Below, piece after piece: positions 27,334 through 36,483 of a stretch of 64,000 nucleotides of DNA. The position numbers and the translations under genes are program-made. A model generated the notes under the pieces. The model was not told the DNA's origin, made no database searches, and was given only the letters and a program-made list of their open reading frames with translations. Source of the DNA: Planctomycetales bacterium (GTDB lineage: Bacteria > Planctomycetota > Planctomycetia > Planctomycetales > Planctomycetaceae); NCBI GenBank assembly GCA_026400835.1, contig JAPLOA010000079.1, positions 124,001-188,000 on the forward strand, read 5' to 3'. Within the stretch, counting starts at the first letter, position 1. Each line of letters opens with the position of its first letter.

Positions 27334-28640
27334 TCAAAACACAATTTCTGACCGCAGTCCCACGATGAAGGCATCATTGTTAACACCGCTCGGATTCGCG
27401 ATGTACATCATGTCAGGTTGCACTGTGATCCGTTCCGTGATCTGTGTCTTATAGAAAATTTCAACGGCCTCTTCGCGACTTGCTCCCGTTGCCGAAAAGC
27501 CTGCCGAGGCGATCCCGATTCCAATCAAATCCGTGTCGCGGGACTTGACGGCACCTCGATACGTCAGGCCGCCGCCGTGGTAGCTTTCCACCGCATTGCG
27601 ATCTCCCGGAGCCCAGCCCCATTGGGCAAAGGCACCAAGTCCCTGAGGTTCTTCGTCTGAACCGGGCTCCTTCCAAAGCAATTGGTCAGCGAAGGCCCAG
27701 AAGCCGTAGTTTCCGTGGATCGTACCACATTCGTCTGAAGATTTTCGAACGAATGTGTGTGATACCAGTTACCAAGACAAACTCTGCAAGGTAACTCTCC
27801 CCCAGCTCCAAACTGCGGAGTCAGGGAGATCTCCTGCAGAGTCATGGCTCCGAAATCCCCGACTGTTGAGAACGCCATGCTGGCTCCGGTGGGTATACCG
27901 AATGTGGAAGCACCGTCGTAGACGCCAGTCTTGTAGTGGATCTGTCGGTCAGATTCAGAAACACTGCGGCTCCCATGCCAGGATTTGGCCATGTGGCCAG
28001 TGGTACAGTGGGAATCAGTCCGAACGAAGAGTTAATAAAGTCACCGCCGAGGTCGACGAACGCGAAATCAGCTTTGGCATCCTGTTTTCCAAGCTTCACA
28101 ATGATGTCACCGTTGGCAAAGGAATGCTCATACCAGTATTCCGCGACCTGGAATTCATCTGCTGGCCGAGGCCTGCTGTCGATGTTGCTGTAAAACTCAG
28201 CATCGCCAACGTGGTTGGCTGTCAGAGTGCGGCCATGAAATGAGTTGCCGTAGAGGAAAAATTTACCGCCCTCCCAAAAGATCCATCGCCTCAGTATCCG
28301 CAGTCAGGACGAGGTCCAGGTTACCTCGATACTTTGTGCCTCGATTTCGGTCCATACCCCTGTGGGCCAGGAAGAAAAATTCACCGGTGTAGATATACCC
28401 CGCAGCGATACCATTGTATTCGTGCAGAAAATCCGGAAGCAAATCGGGGCTGGATGTATCGCCCTCCCCCGAGCTTTCTCCATTCAGTTGACATCCTTAG
28501 CAGCCGTCAAGGTAACACATTCCATCCGTGCCGGGAGTCACCAGTCCGCGGCCGGGGTAAGCCGGAACGGGCATGCTGTGCTGAGCCTGTGCAGTCGAGG
28601 CCGGTCCAATGAGACAGGCTGTTCGATCATCCGAACCGAA
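27334..28640 (-). pseudogene. Decayed OprB-family carbohydrate porin
   Basis: Translating the minus strand in changing frames gives one continuous OprB-type porin. From the N-terminal side: a signal-peptide end (GPASTAQAQHS) and MPVPAYPGRGLVTPGTDGMC, then an in-frame TAA at 28497-28499, then LHEYNGIAAGYIYTGEFFF and YRGNLDLVLTADTEAM. A frameshift near 28270 leads to WEGGKFFLYGNSFHG, EYWYEHSF and LGKQDAKADFAFVDLGGD. A second near 27960 leads to YKTGVYDGASTFGIP and NWYHTHSFEN. A third near 27735 leads to GNYGFWAFADQLLWKEPG and the end NDAFIVGLRSEIVF. Three frameshifts and a stop make it non-functional unless they are sequencing errors. No intact start codon is seen at the left end. OprB porins admit sugars across the outer membrane. 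Confidence 0.88.
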
Positions 28641-28935
28641 CGGTCACGCTTGGGCTATCGGAGTCAGGGTTCTTCTGGCTTCCCTGGCGCTCGCGCCAAA
28701 ACTGCTAACTGCGGGAAAACCGGAGATTGCCTGACGCGGGTTGTACAGATTCTGAAGGTTCAACCACCGGGCGACGTGCAGCAATGGAGTGTGCATGCGG
28801 TGGCAACTGGACAACACGATGCTTACCCGCAAAGAGTCGTCAGACTGTCAGGGATCTTTCTCAATAGCCTGAGAAATCGAGCGTTGTCACCTCACCTGGC
28901 GACGCATCAGAGTTGTTCAGGCTGACCCGCAAACG

Positions 28936-28971
28936 AAAAAACGCGGCCAACTGACAAGACAGTTGGACGCG
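28936..28971 (-). terminator. Minus-strand intrinsic terminator
   Basis: CGCG-N-CCAACTG pairs with CAGTTGG-N-CGCG (28942-28971) around a six-base loop; on the minus strand the stem is followed by six T. It suits the small secreted gene at 29267-29512, about 300 bases upstream. Confidence 0.75.
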
Positions 28972-29002
28972 TTCATTGGAATTCTGGAAAACAGACTCTG
29001 AT

Positions 29003-29040
29003 CCGGTGCGGAAGCAGAGGAACTTGCACATCCGCACCGG
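29003..29040. other. Hairpin in the 3' region of the small secreted gene
   Basis: CCGGTGCGG (29003-29011) and CCGCACCGG (29032-29040) pair perfectly over 9 bp with a 20-base loop. It is transcribed in the 3' untranslated part of the minus-strand gene before its terminator. Apart from this and the terminator nothing is seen between 28640 and 29266. Confidence 0.4.
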
Positions 29041-29266
29041 GACTACATATGGGCCTTTCCTGAAACATGCGGTTCAGAAGGCATACTCTCCTCTAACGCC
29101 AACGACAAGCGGGAAGCGAGACGAGGGCCTCATAGAACGCCAAATCTAGTTTCCTGTCGGTCTGAAGGGCCGACACCGAGCCTGAAGCGGTAAACAATAC
29201 GAGCGGTTTGTCAGGAACTTCCGAAAGATCCTGTGCAGAACGCAGGTCCTGGTTTCTGTCCGTGGC

Positions 29267-29512
29267 TTACTGGAGGAAGGTTCGACGCAACCATGCATTT
29301 TTGCGACGTTCCAGTTCCATGACTCGATTGAAGAATCCACCCTGGCTTCGGCGAACAGGCTGGAAGATGCTGTTTGACTGAGAAACGTTGACAACAGGAA
29401 CCGAAGCACTTGCTGTTGAAGCTGGTAGCACATGAACGGCGTTTTCGCCGGCTGACGCTGCTGTTGAGAGGCCAATAACAGCCAGAGTGGCGACACAAAC
29501 TATCAGACGCAT
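29267..29512 (-). CDS. Small secreted protein with ELERRKNAWLRRTF motif
   Basis: An 81-residue protein. The start at 29512 is chosen because it opens a clean signal peptide (MRLIVCVATLAVIGLSTAASA) and has GAAAGG nine bases upstream; an upstream in-frame start would place 39 charged residues before it. The mature peptide of about 60 residues has a Ser/Val-rich spacer and a basic amphipathic C-terminus, GGFFNRVMELERRKNAWLRRTFLQ in two halves. I believe related short secreted proteins with this basic tail recur in planctomycetes, but this is from memory. Function unknown; the tail could interact with the envelope or nucleic acid. Confidence 0.7.
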   Translation of the reverse strand: MRLIVCVATLAVIGLSTAASAGENAVHVLPASTASASVPVVNVSQSNSIFQPVRRSQGGFFNRVMELERRKNAWLRRTFLQ

Positions 29513-29896
29513 GAATCCAACCTTTCGAGAGAGAGCAATGGCGACTCCCTGAGAAACCGCCGCTGTCAGAAGAAAACTATACCCTCGTTCGGATTTCGGT
29601 TGGCCAAAAGTTCCGGCAGATTTCGACATCGCACCGCCTCAGCACCGTTTTTCGTCGATTCTGCCATACTTTCAGTCTCGCGTCGGAAGATCGGAGAATT
29701 GCAGTTTTTCGAAAGAGTCCTCTCCAGCTTTCCGAAAGCGAACGCTTGCGTGACGAAATCACGAAAGCTGTGAAGAAAGCATGCAGTTCGAACTGCGTAC
29801 TTAGACTTGAATTCGCCCGAATCACTGGCTCAGGAATGTGCATCCCAAATCACGCTTACGTCAGCATTTCCGCGTCGACTTAATGAATCGTGCAAC
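29513..29896. other. Spacer upstream of the small secreted gene
   Basis: About 380 bases; it should hold the minus-strand promoter of the small gene. No coding sequence is supported: an 88-codon minus frame at 29577-29843 is Arg/Ser-rich and lacks any known feature. Confidence 0.4.
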
Positions 29897-29928
29897 AAAA
29901 AGAGCCTGGCACTATGTGCCGGGCTCTT
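29897..29928 (-). terminator. Terminator of the MFS transporter gene
   Basis: AGAGCCTGGCAC (29901-29912) pairs with GTGCCGGGCTCT (29916-29927), 12 bp with one mismatch and a three-base loop. On the minus strand it is followed by TTTTTGTTG. It lies about 50 bases after the transporter stop codon. Confidence 0.85.
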
Positions 29929-29979
29929 CAGATTCTATCCCACCGTCAATTAGAGCGGGCGAAGACCGACTTCAACGTT

Positions 29980-31575
29980 TCAGTGCCCGGAAAGGGATTG
30001 AGCTTTGTAGCCACCCTTCGACTTGAAGTAGAGGAACAAGGCAACGTAGCAAGCCAGCATGAAAGCCGGAAACATGACCATCTTCCCCAGCGCCTCAAAG
30101 CTGCCGCTCTTTTTGGCGTCAGACAAAGCGGCCAAACCAGCTTCGTCCGTGATAGCCTTTTCTTTGTCCGGGTCAATTGCCTGATAGGCGATTCCCATGA
30201 ACTCTTTGTCAGAGATTACCGTCTTGGCAACCTCTGCTGATTTTTCAGTCAATACCGTACTGGCTGTCTGGGCTTGAACATAACCAATGAATGGCGTCCC
30301 CAGAACTCCCACCGCAATCATTCCGATTCCGGAGATGGCATTCAGCGTCAAAGCACCGCCCTTGGGGCACTGCTCTGCTGTCACGCCCAGCATGGTTGGC
30401 CAGAAGAACGTCTTACCAAAGCCATAAAGAGTGGCTGCCGCAAAGATCATTGGCAACTCTGCATTTCCACACTTTGACAATGCAAAGAGTCCGGCAATGG
30501 CAAGCACGGAACTGGTGATCAATAAACCGATCGGAGACAGGCTGTGTACAATTGGGCCTGCGAAGAACCGCAGAATCATCATGATCGCTGACGTGTAGAC
30601 CAGAACCCAGACAGGATTACGTCCTGCAGCTTCCATTGGCTTCTCCATCAATCCGCTGATCCATGAGTCGGTACCAATTTCCGTTGTCGCCAATGGCATC
30701 ATGATGATGATCAGGAACGCCAGAATTGCTCGGCCAAGGCTCTTTGTATAGGCCCCAAAACCAATCGCCAGCACTGCTGTCAGCACTGGAGCAATGTACT
30801 TTGAAGAGCCTTCCTTCCATCCGAACACTTCACCCAGCTGCATAAAGATAAGACCGAAACCAACCAAGGCTCCGAATGCGCCGAATTCGCCCAACATTTC
30901 GCGGTAAGAGACCCCTGCAGATTCCTGTTCGCTCTTCGGAAACTTTGCTCCGAGCAACATCAGCAAATACACTACGGCTGGAATTCCAACCAATCCGACA
31001 ACAACTCGCCAGTCGCCGGTCTTCAGTGTTTCTTCAAGATAGATCGTTGCGAGGCCGCAGAATACAAGTCCACCTGGCCATCCCGCATGCAGGATGTTGA
31101 GCCACTTGGTTTTCTCTTTGTTGAACATTGTCGCAACAACAGGATTGATGAAAGCTTCGACCGTTCCGTTCCCCAGTGCCAGAATTATGCTTGCGAGATA
31201 AAGCAGATCATATCCAGCCTTTTGTCCGGCAATCAGTGCTTCGCCTTCCACTCCCTGGACCTTGGAATACGCCAGACAGGCCAATACGAGATAGATCGCG
31301 AAGCAGACAAAAGAAAACAGCATGGCGACTTTGTAGCCGATTCGGTCGATCACGAGGCTGAACAAAATGATGGAGATCGCAAATGGCCAGATCCCGGCAC
31401 CGATCAGCTCACCGATCTTCACCTGGTCGAGATTAAACTCTGTTCCGAATCGTACGGTACACAGCGTGATGCGGCTGATGAAAGCAAACGATGTTGTTAC
31501 GAGGGCAATAAAACATCCCCAGAAGACCATTTTCTGGCCTGCTCCTGAGGATTGGTCGACGTTCGGTTCCGCCAT
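29980..31575 (-). CDS. MFS transporter
   Basis: A 531-residue inner-membrane protein with about 12-14 hydrophobic segments. The start at 31575 (MAEPNVDQSSGAGQKM) follows GGAGATTTTCGTA; an in-frame codon 69 bases upstream would add an unlikely tail. The MFS loop 2-3 motif appears as VIDRIGYKVAMLFS. The long helix-rich C-terminal extension (about 440-531) contains a charged stretch with KEFMGIAYQAIDPDKEKAI between the last two membrane segments, unusual for small MFS carriers, and the protein ends with FYFKSKGGYK-like basic residues. Relatives in planctomycetes are annotated only as MFS transporters; the substrate is unknown though sugars are a fair guess given the neighbouring genes. It is a single gene with its own terminator. 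Confidence 0.88.
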   Translation of the reverse strand: MAEPNVDQSSGAGQKMVFWGCFIALVTTSFAFISRITLCTVRFGTEFNLDQVKIGELIGAGIWPFAISIILFSLVIDRIGYKVAMLFSFVCFAIYLVLACLAYSKVQGVEGEALIAGQKAGYDLLYLASIILALGNGTVEAFINPVVATMFNKEKTKWLNILHAGWPGGLVFCGLATIYLEETLKTGDWRVVVGLVGIPAVVYLLMLLGAKFPKSEQESAGVSYREMLGEFGAFGALVGFGLIFMQLGEVFGWKEGSSKYIAPVLTAVLAIGFGAYTKSLGRAILAFLIIIMMPLATTEIGTDSWISGLMEKPMEAAGRNPVWVLVYTSAIMMILRFFAGPIVHSLSPIGLLITSSVLAIAGLFALSKCGNAELPMIFAAATLYGFGKTFFWPTMLGVTAEQCPKGGALTLNAISGIGMIAVGVLGTPFIGYVQAQTASTVLTEKSAEVAKTVISDKEFMGIAYQAIDPDKEKAITDEAGLAALSDAKKSGSFEALGKMVMFPAFMLACYVALFLYFKSKGGYKAQSLSGH

Positions 31576-31876
31576 TACGAAAATCTCCACGATGACTTGA
31601 GTTAAAGGAAATGCCGAACGCCTGCTGACCCCAAAAAACAGCAACCATGGTTACTCCAAGTGCGTGCAATTTGCTCAGAGTTGCCTGAAATGCGAGCGTT
31701 CCGCTGGCATACTAACCAGAGTCTGATCACAAATGCAATCAGCCACGGTACTCAGTAACCTGATTAACTTGACCAGAGTTCTTCCTGTTCCGACTATGAT
31801 GGTCAGAGTTGAGTAACAGGAACTCCTGTCTGACTTTCCATGCAAGTATCTTTCGAGGCACTCAGGAGTGACCGCA
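31576..31876. other. Divergent promoter region
   Basis: About 300 bases between divergent start codons of the MFS transporter and the deacetylase-like gene. No coding sequence is seen. AGGAG at 31864-31868 is the ribosome site that decides the GTG start at 31877. Confidence 0.5.
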
Positions 31877-33292
31877 GTGACAGGACTTTCGACCCGACGC
31901 GCGTTCTTCTCGCAAAGCATTACAGGACTTGCAGCCGCAGGAGCCGTCCTCCCTTTTGCCGCCGGCGTTTCTAATGCGATGATGATGCAGACACGCGAGT
32001 TACCTCCCGCTGGCGACCGCCCTGCCCCGCCACCCGATGGTGTAAGGATTATCAACCCCAAAGCACGGGTCCCTGTGAGTTTCATCATTGATGATTCGAC
32101 GTGTCTGGTAAACCTTGCTCATTTTGCCGTACCGCAGTTTGCTGAGGTCTTTCCAGACCGCTATCTTCAGGACTGGCGTAAGCTTCCTCGTGAGATTCCC
32201 GATGATTTCGTCCGCAAGTTTGGAGACTGGTGCGGTGAGCGAAACATCAAGGGCAAGTATAGTATCGTGCCATATCCGGCGTGCGTGGGACGAGTCGATC
32301 AGCGGCTCCCCGGGTGGTCGCGAACCGATCTTGAAAACAGCCTGACTGTCGTTCGCAAACGGATAGCTCCCAACTGGGACATTCATCCGGAAATGGTGAC
32401 GCATACCTTCGTGATCAATACGAAAACCGGCCATCCTTACAAAGAGCGCTCCCCGCAGTTCATGGAGAACTGGGATTGGAGCGTCAACAAGTCGTCCGAT
32501 GAACTGACGGACTACCTGACATACGCATTGCAGATTCTGAAGAACGCTGGCCTGACCTGTGAAGGCGTGACAACTCCCGGCGGTTTCGGTAATCGCGGGC
32601 GACCGGCACTGAGTCAGGCGACGATGAATTCCTGCCGAGAAGTTTTCAGCACCGAGATCCCTCACTACTTCCGTGATCTGTACACGGACGACCAAAGTGT
32701 GGTTCCACTAGTCCAACGCGCATCCGGCCTCGAGACTGCTGATCCGAAATGCGTCGTCTCCATCATTGGTTGTACCGGGGACTGGTTCGGAGGTTGGGAT
32801 GGTTTGGAAAAAGGCTCCGTCGACCAATTTATCACAGCCGATCTTAAGGGCGGTCGACTGCCGCAAGTGATCGACAAGGGTGAGCCCGCGATTATTGTCT
32901 GCCATTGGCCCGGGATCTTCTTTAATGGTGAAGAATACGGTTTCAACGTATTCAAGGAAGTCGTCGACAGACTTCATCAGCGATACGATCATCTTCTCTG
33001 GATGAAGCTGAGTGAAATCGCACGATATTGGGCCGCGAAGGAACTCACAAGCATCAGTCGACAAGCAGAGGCGTTCCTGTTCAAAGCTCCTTATGGCTGC
33101 CCTGCTCTGACCGTGGAGCTGCCGTCTATGCAAGCCACGCCGCAGATTCTGCAGGATGGTCAGACGCTACCGCTGAAAGAAGTCTCCAGCCTGAGGAATC
33201 TTGAATCCGGCACAGTGTTTCGACAGGGTGACAGGATGACCGTCTGCTTCGATCTGCAAAAGGGAGCAAACGAATTGCGTCAGCGAATTTGA
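31877..33292 (+). CDS. Polysaccharide deacetylase-like exported protein
   Basis: Two GTG codons are possible; the one at 31877 has AGGAG eight bases upstream, while the one at 31868 overlaps that site, so 31877 is preferred (471 residues). A twin-arginine signal follows at once (STRRAFFSQSITGLAAAGA). The mature part has features of the NodB-like deacetylase fold: VSFIIDDS near 60 in place of the usual TFDD, HPEMVTH around 175 as a possible metal-binding His pair, and TTPGGFGNRG near 235 resembling the later substrate motif. CHWPG and LWMKLSEIARYW lie near the C-terminus. No close family name is recognised, and the His spacing is not classical, so the activity is a hypothesis. The protein probably acts outside the cytoplasm on a glycan. 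Confidence 0.7.
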   Translation: MTGLSTRRAFFSQSITGLAAAGAVLPFAAGVSNAMMMQTRELPPAGDRPAPPPDGVRIINPKARVPVSFIIDDSTCLVNLAHFAVPQFAEVFPDRYLQDWRKLPREIPDDFVRKFGDWCGERNIKGKYSIVPYPACVGRVDQRLPGWSRTDLENSLTVVRKRIAPNWDIHPEMVTHTFVINTKTGHPYKERSPQFMENWDWSVNKSSDELTDYLTYALQILKNAGLTCEGVTTPGGFGNRGRPALSQATMNSCREVFSTEIPHYFRDLYTDDQSVVPLVQRASGLETADPKCVVSIIGCTGDWFGGWDGLEKGSVDQFITADLKGGRLPQVIDKGEPAIIVCHWPGIFFNGEEYGFNVFKEVVDRLHQRYDHLLWMKLSEIARYWAAKELTSISRQAEAFLFKAPYGCPALTVELPSMQATPQILQDGQTLPLKEVSSLRNLESGTVFRQGDRMTVCFDLQKGANELRQRI

Positions 33293-33360
33293 GCGATTGA
33301 TGGGGACAACAATCCAGGGCCTGATTCGCATGGCCATCACACCGATGAAGAATCGCTGAT

Positions 33361-34050
33361 TCATGCCGCCTTTCGAAGTCGTTGGCGGACTGGTCTTCTG
33401 AGACGGTAGACGACCGTGTTTCCCTGCTTGCCGCAAGGCTCAATAAACTCCATGCGGCAAAAACACCATGCCGCTTTTTGTGCCAGCCAACGCGGCATGG
33501 CGTTTGTCTGCACCAGATCCGACGTTGTGAATTCACCGGCAACTTTCAAGTCGAGTGCTCTCCATAGATCTGCGGCAGTTTTCAGTTTCAGGTGTTGCTG
33601 CACAGTTACAAGCGTGCGATCGCCAACACTGTATTTCTTTCGCCACGAACTTCGCGCTGTGGGCGGAATTCGTATTTCCTCCTGCTCGGTCAGGAGAACA
33701 TCTAACTGCAGCCGCGGATGCGGGAAGATTCCGAAATGGACGAGTTCAAGAAACAAATGCGGCAGCGACTGACGAATCGGACTGTAACGAGCACTGCTGA
33801 TATCACCCCCCGCACGTTTCAACGTGACAATCTTCTTGCGAGCTGCGAGCGGCTTGACCACGATGACCTGATGATCTTCAACCAGCGTTCGAACCTTGTC
33901 TCGGATTGCCGACAAAGAGGCACACTGGATCTCGATCAGCCGACCTCTGCGGTCCACGGCATCAATGCGGAAAGCTCCAACGGCGACTTCATGTCGATCA
34001 GAGTCTGAAACATAATGTTGCTTGAGCTGCTGATGCAGCAACGTTGCCAC
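33361..34050 (-). CDS. Possible PD-(D/E)XK-like domain fused to a winged helix
   Basis: A 229-residue cytoplasmic protein. The GTG start is fixed by AAGGAGGT six bases upstream. Residues about 20-75 read GAFRIDAVDRRGRLIEIQ followed by a helix, RDKVRTLVEDHQVIVVKPL. An Asp in a beta-strand, then E-x-Q in the next strand, then a helix and a hydrophobic strand fits the PD-(D/E)XK nuclease core with Gln in place of Lys. Residues about 140-225 look like a winged helix-turn-helix (AGEFTTSDLVQTNAMPRWLAQKAAW, then a wing with NTVVYRLRR). I do not recognise a named family. It is convergent with the deacetylase-like gene. Nuclease activity is a hypothesis. Confidence 0.75.
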   Translation of the reverse strand: MATLLHQQLKQHYVSDSDRHEVAVGAFRIDAVDRRGRLIEIQCASLSAIRDKVRTLVEDHQVIVVKPLAARKKIVTLKRAGGDISSARYSPIRQSLPHLFLELVHFGIFPHPRLQLDVLLTEQEEIRIPPTARSSWRKKYSVGDRTLVTVQQHLKLKTAADLWRALDLKVAGEFTTSDLVQTNAMPRWLAQKAAWCFCRMEFIEPCGKQGNTVVYRLRRPVRQRLRKAA

Positions 34051-34244
34051 TGTCGGACCTCCTTGTCGCGTCGTCAGCAGAAATCATGATTTTTATTCTC
34101 CTCACGGTTTGAGTTGAGTCCGCGTGTTCGCGGGACACCTTCGGAGAATAGCGTTAATCCTGGCCGCTCATAGCATAAGCCATGTCGATGTGTATCAAGA
34201 TGGCCCGGCGTGACGCGAAAAATCGCATCACCAGCTCAACCGAT

Positions 34245-34433
34245 TCATCGTATGTCCTTCATGCAGTCGATTCCCATATACACAACCAGGCCGGCCGCCA
34301 GAATAAACATGATGTCCAGAACCATCTGGCCACCAAATGGAAACCCGAGAGCCAAGTCCAGGATCGCCGCCAGACCCATCAGCCCCGCGACTCCCATTGA
34401 CCCCAGAACTACTCCCCGGGAATTGCCCGCCAT
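34245..34433 (-). CDS. Small two-helix membrane protein
   Basis: A 62-residue protein starting MAGNSRGVVLG; GGAGAG lies about six bases before this ATG, so it is preferred to an in-frame start 60 bases upstream. Two hydrophobic segments (about 7-30 and 35-55: VVLGSMGVAGLMGLAAILDL and QMVLDIMFILAAGLVVYMG) make it an integral membrane protein with a short loop GFPFGG between. It ends DCMKDIR. No family is recognised. It is a single gene between the nuclease-like gene and a histidine kinase. Confidence 0.65.
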   Translation of the reverse strand: MAGNSRGVVLGSMGVAGLMGLAAILDLALGFPFGGQMVLDIMFILAAGLVVYMGIDCMKDIR

Positions 34434-34701
34434 TTCTCTCTCTCCGCCTCGTTGAAAAAACTTGAACTCGATGTATCGTCGAGTATAAGCCACAGAATTC
34501 CTCCCATTCCAGCCTGTTTCGTGCCGGAAGGCAGGGAACCTGAATTGTTTTGCCGAAGTCTCCCCTAATCGGACCGTTTGCCCCCCGAGATTTCAGCCCC
34601 GATCATTTTCCTTCAGAAATCGGCTTCCGATGCCCTAACCACGGCTCCATTTGTCCGCTGAATCATCCGCACTGAAAACATCATCGGATAGCAATTCGTT
34701 A

Positions 34702-36285
34702 TCAGGCCGCTGATTTCTGCGATTGTCGGCGAGGAAGGCGGATCTGGAACGTGCTGCCATGGCCAATTCCTTCACTCATTGGAGTGACCGTTCCACCGTG
34801 ATCTTCAATGATCCGGTGAGTGATACTTAATCCCAGCCCGGTCCCCTGTCCTGTTTCCCGGGTCGTGAAGAATGGATCGAACACGTGCTGCAAGGTTTCC
34901 TGATCCATTCCGCAGCCATCATCGCTGATGGCAAGGACCAGGCTGTCGACCATTTCCTGCAATTTGATCCGGACGGTTCCACCCGGTCCTGTTGCCTGCA
35001 ATGCATTAGCAACGAGATTCAGAATCACCTGCTTCAATTGCGCGGAATTAACCTCCGCAATGACGGAGCGATCACAGTCGAAATCGATCAGTCGATCCTG
35101 AAATTGTCCAAGGTGGTGAACAATAACAAGAACTTCACGCACCAGTTCGGCAATATCAGAAGGGAGCCTGCCGGCTTTCTCCCCCCCCCGCGAAAAATCA
35201 AGCAGCCTTGCGGTAATGTCCCCGCAGCGTCGTGACTCGCGACGAATCATGGCAACGCGATCCATGATCTCCCGCGCTTCCTGCGACTGAAGTCCGATGA
35301 GATCATAAAGTCGATATTCCATGGACTCCGCCGCCATCGAAATGGCACTCAGCGGATTGTTGATCTCATGCGCAACTCCTGCAGCGAGGAAACCCACGTT
35401 CGCCAGTTTCTGTGATCTAACCAGTTGTTCGCTGCGCTCTTTGACTTTGTGCAGAAGTTCTTCTTCCGCCTGCTGAAAGCGGTCAGCCACACAGTTCACT
35501 CCAGCCACCAGATCTGCGAATTCGTCCTGCCACCGCGAGACCGGAGGCAGCCTGTGGGCAATGTCGCCATTGGCAATTCGGGTGCATCCCTGAGCAATCT
35601 TCCGAAGCGGCATGGAAATCCAGCGGAAGCTGCACGTCAAAACACCAGCAAAGACCACGCCAACGGCAACAATCCCCCACGACAGAATCTGCAGCATTCT
35701 GGCAGATCGACGTCGTTCCTTTTCCAGTGAAAGGACTACCCAGTTTTTCGTTTGATAAGCAGGAAGTGTTTCCAGTCCTTTTTGTGCTCTTGCAACTGCG
35801 TCTCCCACATCGAATCGGAGCAGATCCATCTCAGTACTTGTTGCTCCGGAGATCGGCACAAGTTGACGCGACAATTGCCGCAGCATATGAATCTCTGAGT
35901 AGATCTTGTCCAGTCGGAATAGTACCTGATCTCGTTGACGCATTGTTAATTCAGCCGTCAACGGCAGCGCTTCGATGCGGCGACGAAAATCGAACAGTTC
36001 TGTTTCGGCGTCCTGCACCTGTTCAAGGTACACATGTTTCAGTTCGCTGATCGCCTGCTCTTTGCGGAGGTCCAAAGAGTTGTGCAGGACTTCAGTGATG
36101 CGACTGATGGATCGGCTCAGGTGCTCCTGGTTTGGGCTTCGATGCAGCAAGAAGTCGAGGTCATCGACGGCTTCCTGATGCCAGACCAGTCCATAAATCC
36201 CAATCACAGCCATTCCGGTCATCAGCATCAGCGCAACGGCGAACAGCGAGACCAGCCGTCTACGAATGGTACGGACCAGAAACAC
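34702..36285 (-). CDS. Sensor histidine kinase without adjacent regulator
   Basis: Start GTG at 36285 follows GGGAGG by five bases; an upstream TTG would add 20 basic residues. The 527-residue protein has TM1 about 7-33 (LVSLFAVALMLMTGMAVIGIYGL), a long helical periplasmic sensor (about 34-190), and TM2 about 200-222 (WGIVAVGVVFAGVLTCSF). HAMP runs to about 275, then a helix leads to the phosphoacceptor His of GVAHEINNPLSA near residue 310. The ATPase domain has NLVANALQA, DDGCGM and GTGLGLS. This NtrB/ZraS-like core with HEINNPL is typical of kinases that pair with NtrC-type regulators, but no response regulator lies next to it. Kinase of this type often has partners elsewhere. Confidence 0.9.
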   Translation of the reverse strand: MFLVRTIRRRLVSLFAVALMLMTGMAVIGIYGLVWHQEAVDDLDFLLHRSPNQEHLSRSISRITEVLHNSLDLRKEQAISELKHVYLEQVQDAETELFDFRRRIEALPLTAELTMRQRDQVLFRLDKIYSEIHMLRQLSRQLVPISGATSTEMDLLRFDVGDAVARAQKGLETLPAYQTKNWVVLSLEKERRRSARMLQILSWGIVAVGVVFAGVLTCSFRWISMPLRKIAQGCTRIANGDIAHRLPPVSRWQDEFADLVAGVNCVADRFQQAEEELLHKVKERSEQLVRSQKLANVGFLAAGVAHEINNPLSAISMAAESMEYRLYDLIGLQSQEAREIMDRVAMIRRESRRCGDITARLLDFSRGGEKAGRLPSDIAELVREVLVIVHHLGQFQDRLIDFDCDRSVIAEVNSAQLKQVILNLVANALQATGPGGTVRIKLQEMVDSLVLAISDDGCGMDQETLQHVFDPFFTTRETGQGTGLGLSITHRIIEDHGGTVTPMSEGIGHGSTFQIRLPRRQSQKSAA

Positions 36286-36483
36286 GCCGACCTCCCTGTC
36301 GAACTTGCGTCTGTGTTTGAACAGCCAACTGAAATGAAACGGCAATTTTTGCCGCTTTTCGATTGGAGTCTAGTCCGACGCCTGAATTAAGGCCAGAGCG
36401 GTTCTTGAGCCCCTTTTCAGGGCGGGTCTCTTCCAGCGAATCAACGCCGGGCTCATTAATGCTGCCAACCATTGATCCAAAGG

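Noticed and set aside
27755-28243. 162-codon plus-strand frame over the porin remnant
   Set aside because: The opposite strand gives recognisable OprB segments across the same bases, so the plus frame is a shadow.
29577-29843. 88-codon minus frame ending in TEIRTRV
   Set aside because: The ending resembles peptides translated from tRNA borders, but no tRNA cloverleaf or GGTTCGAATCC-type arm is present.
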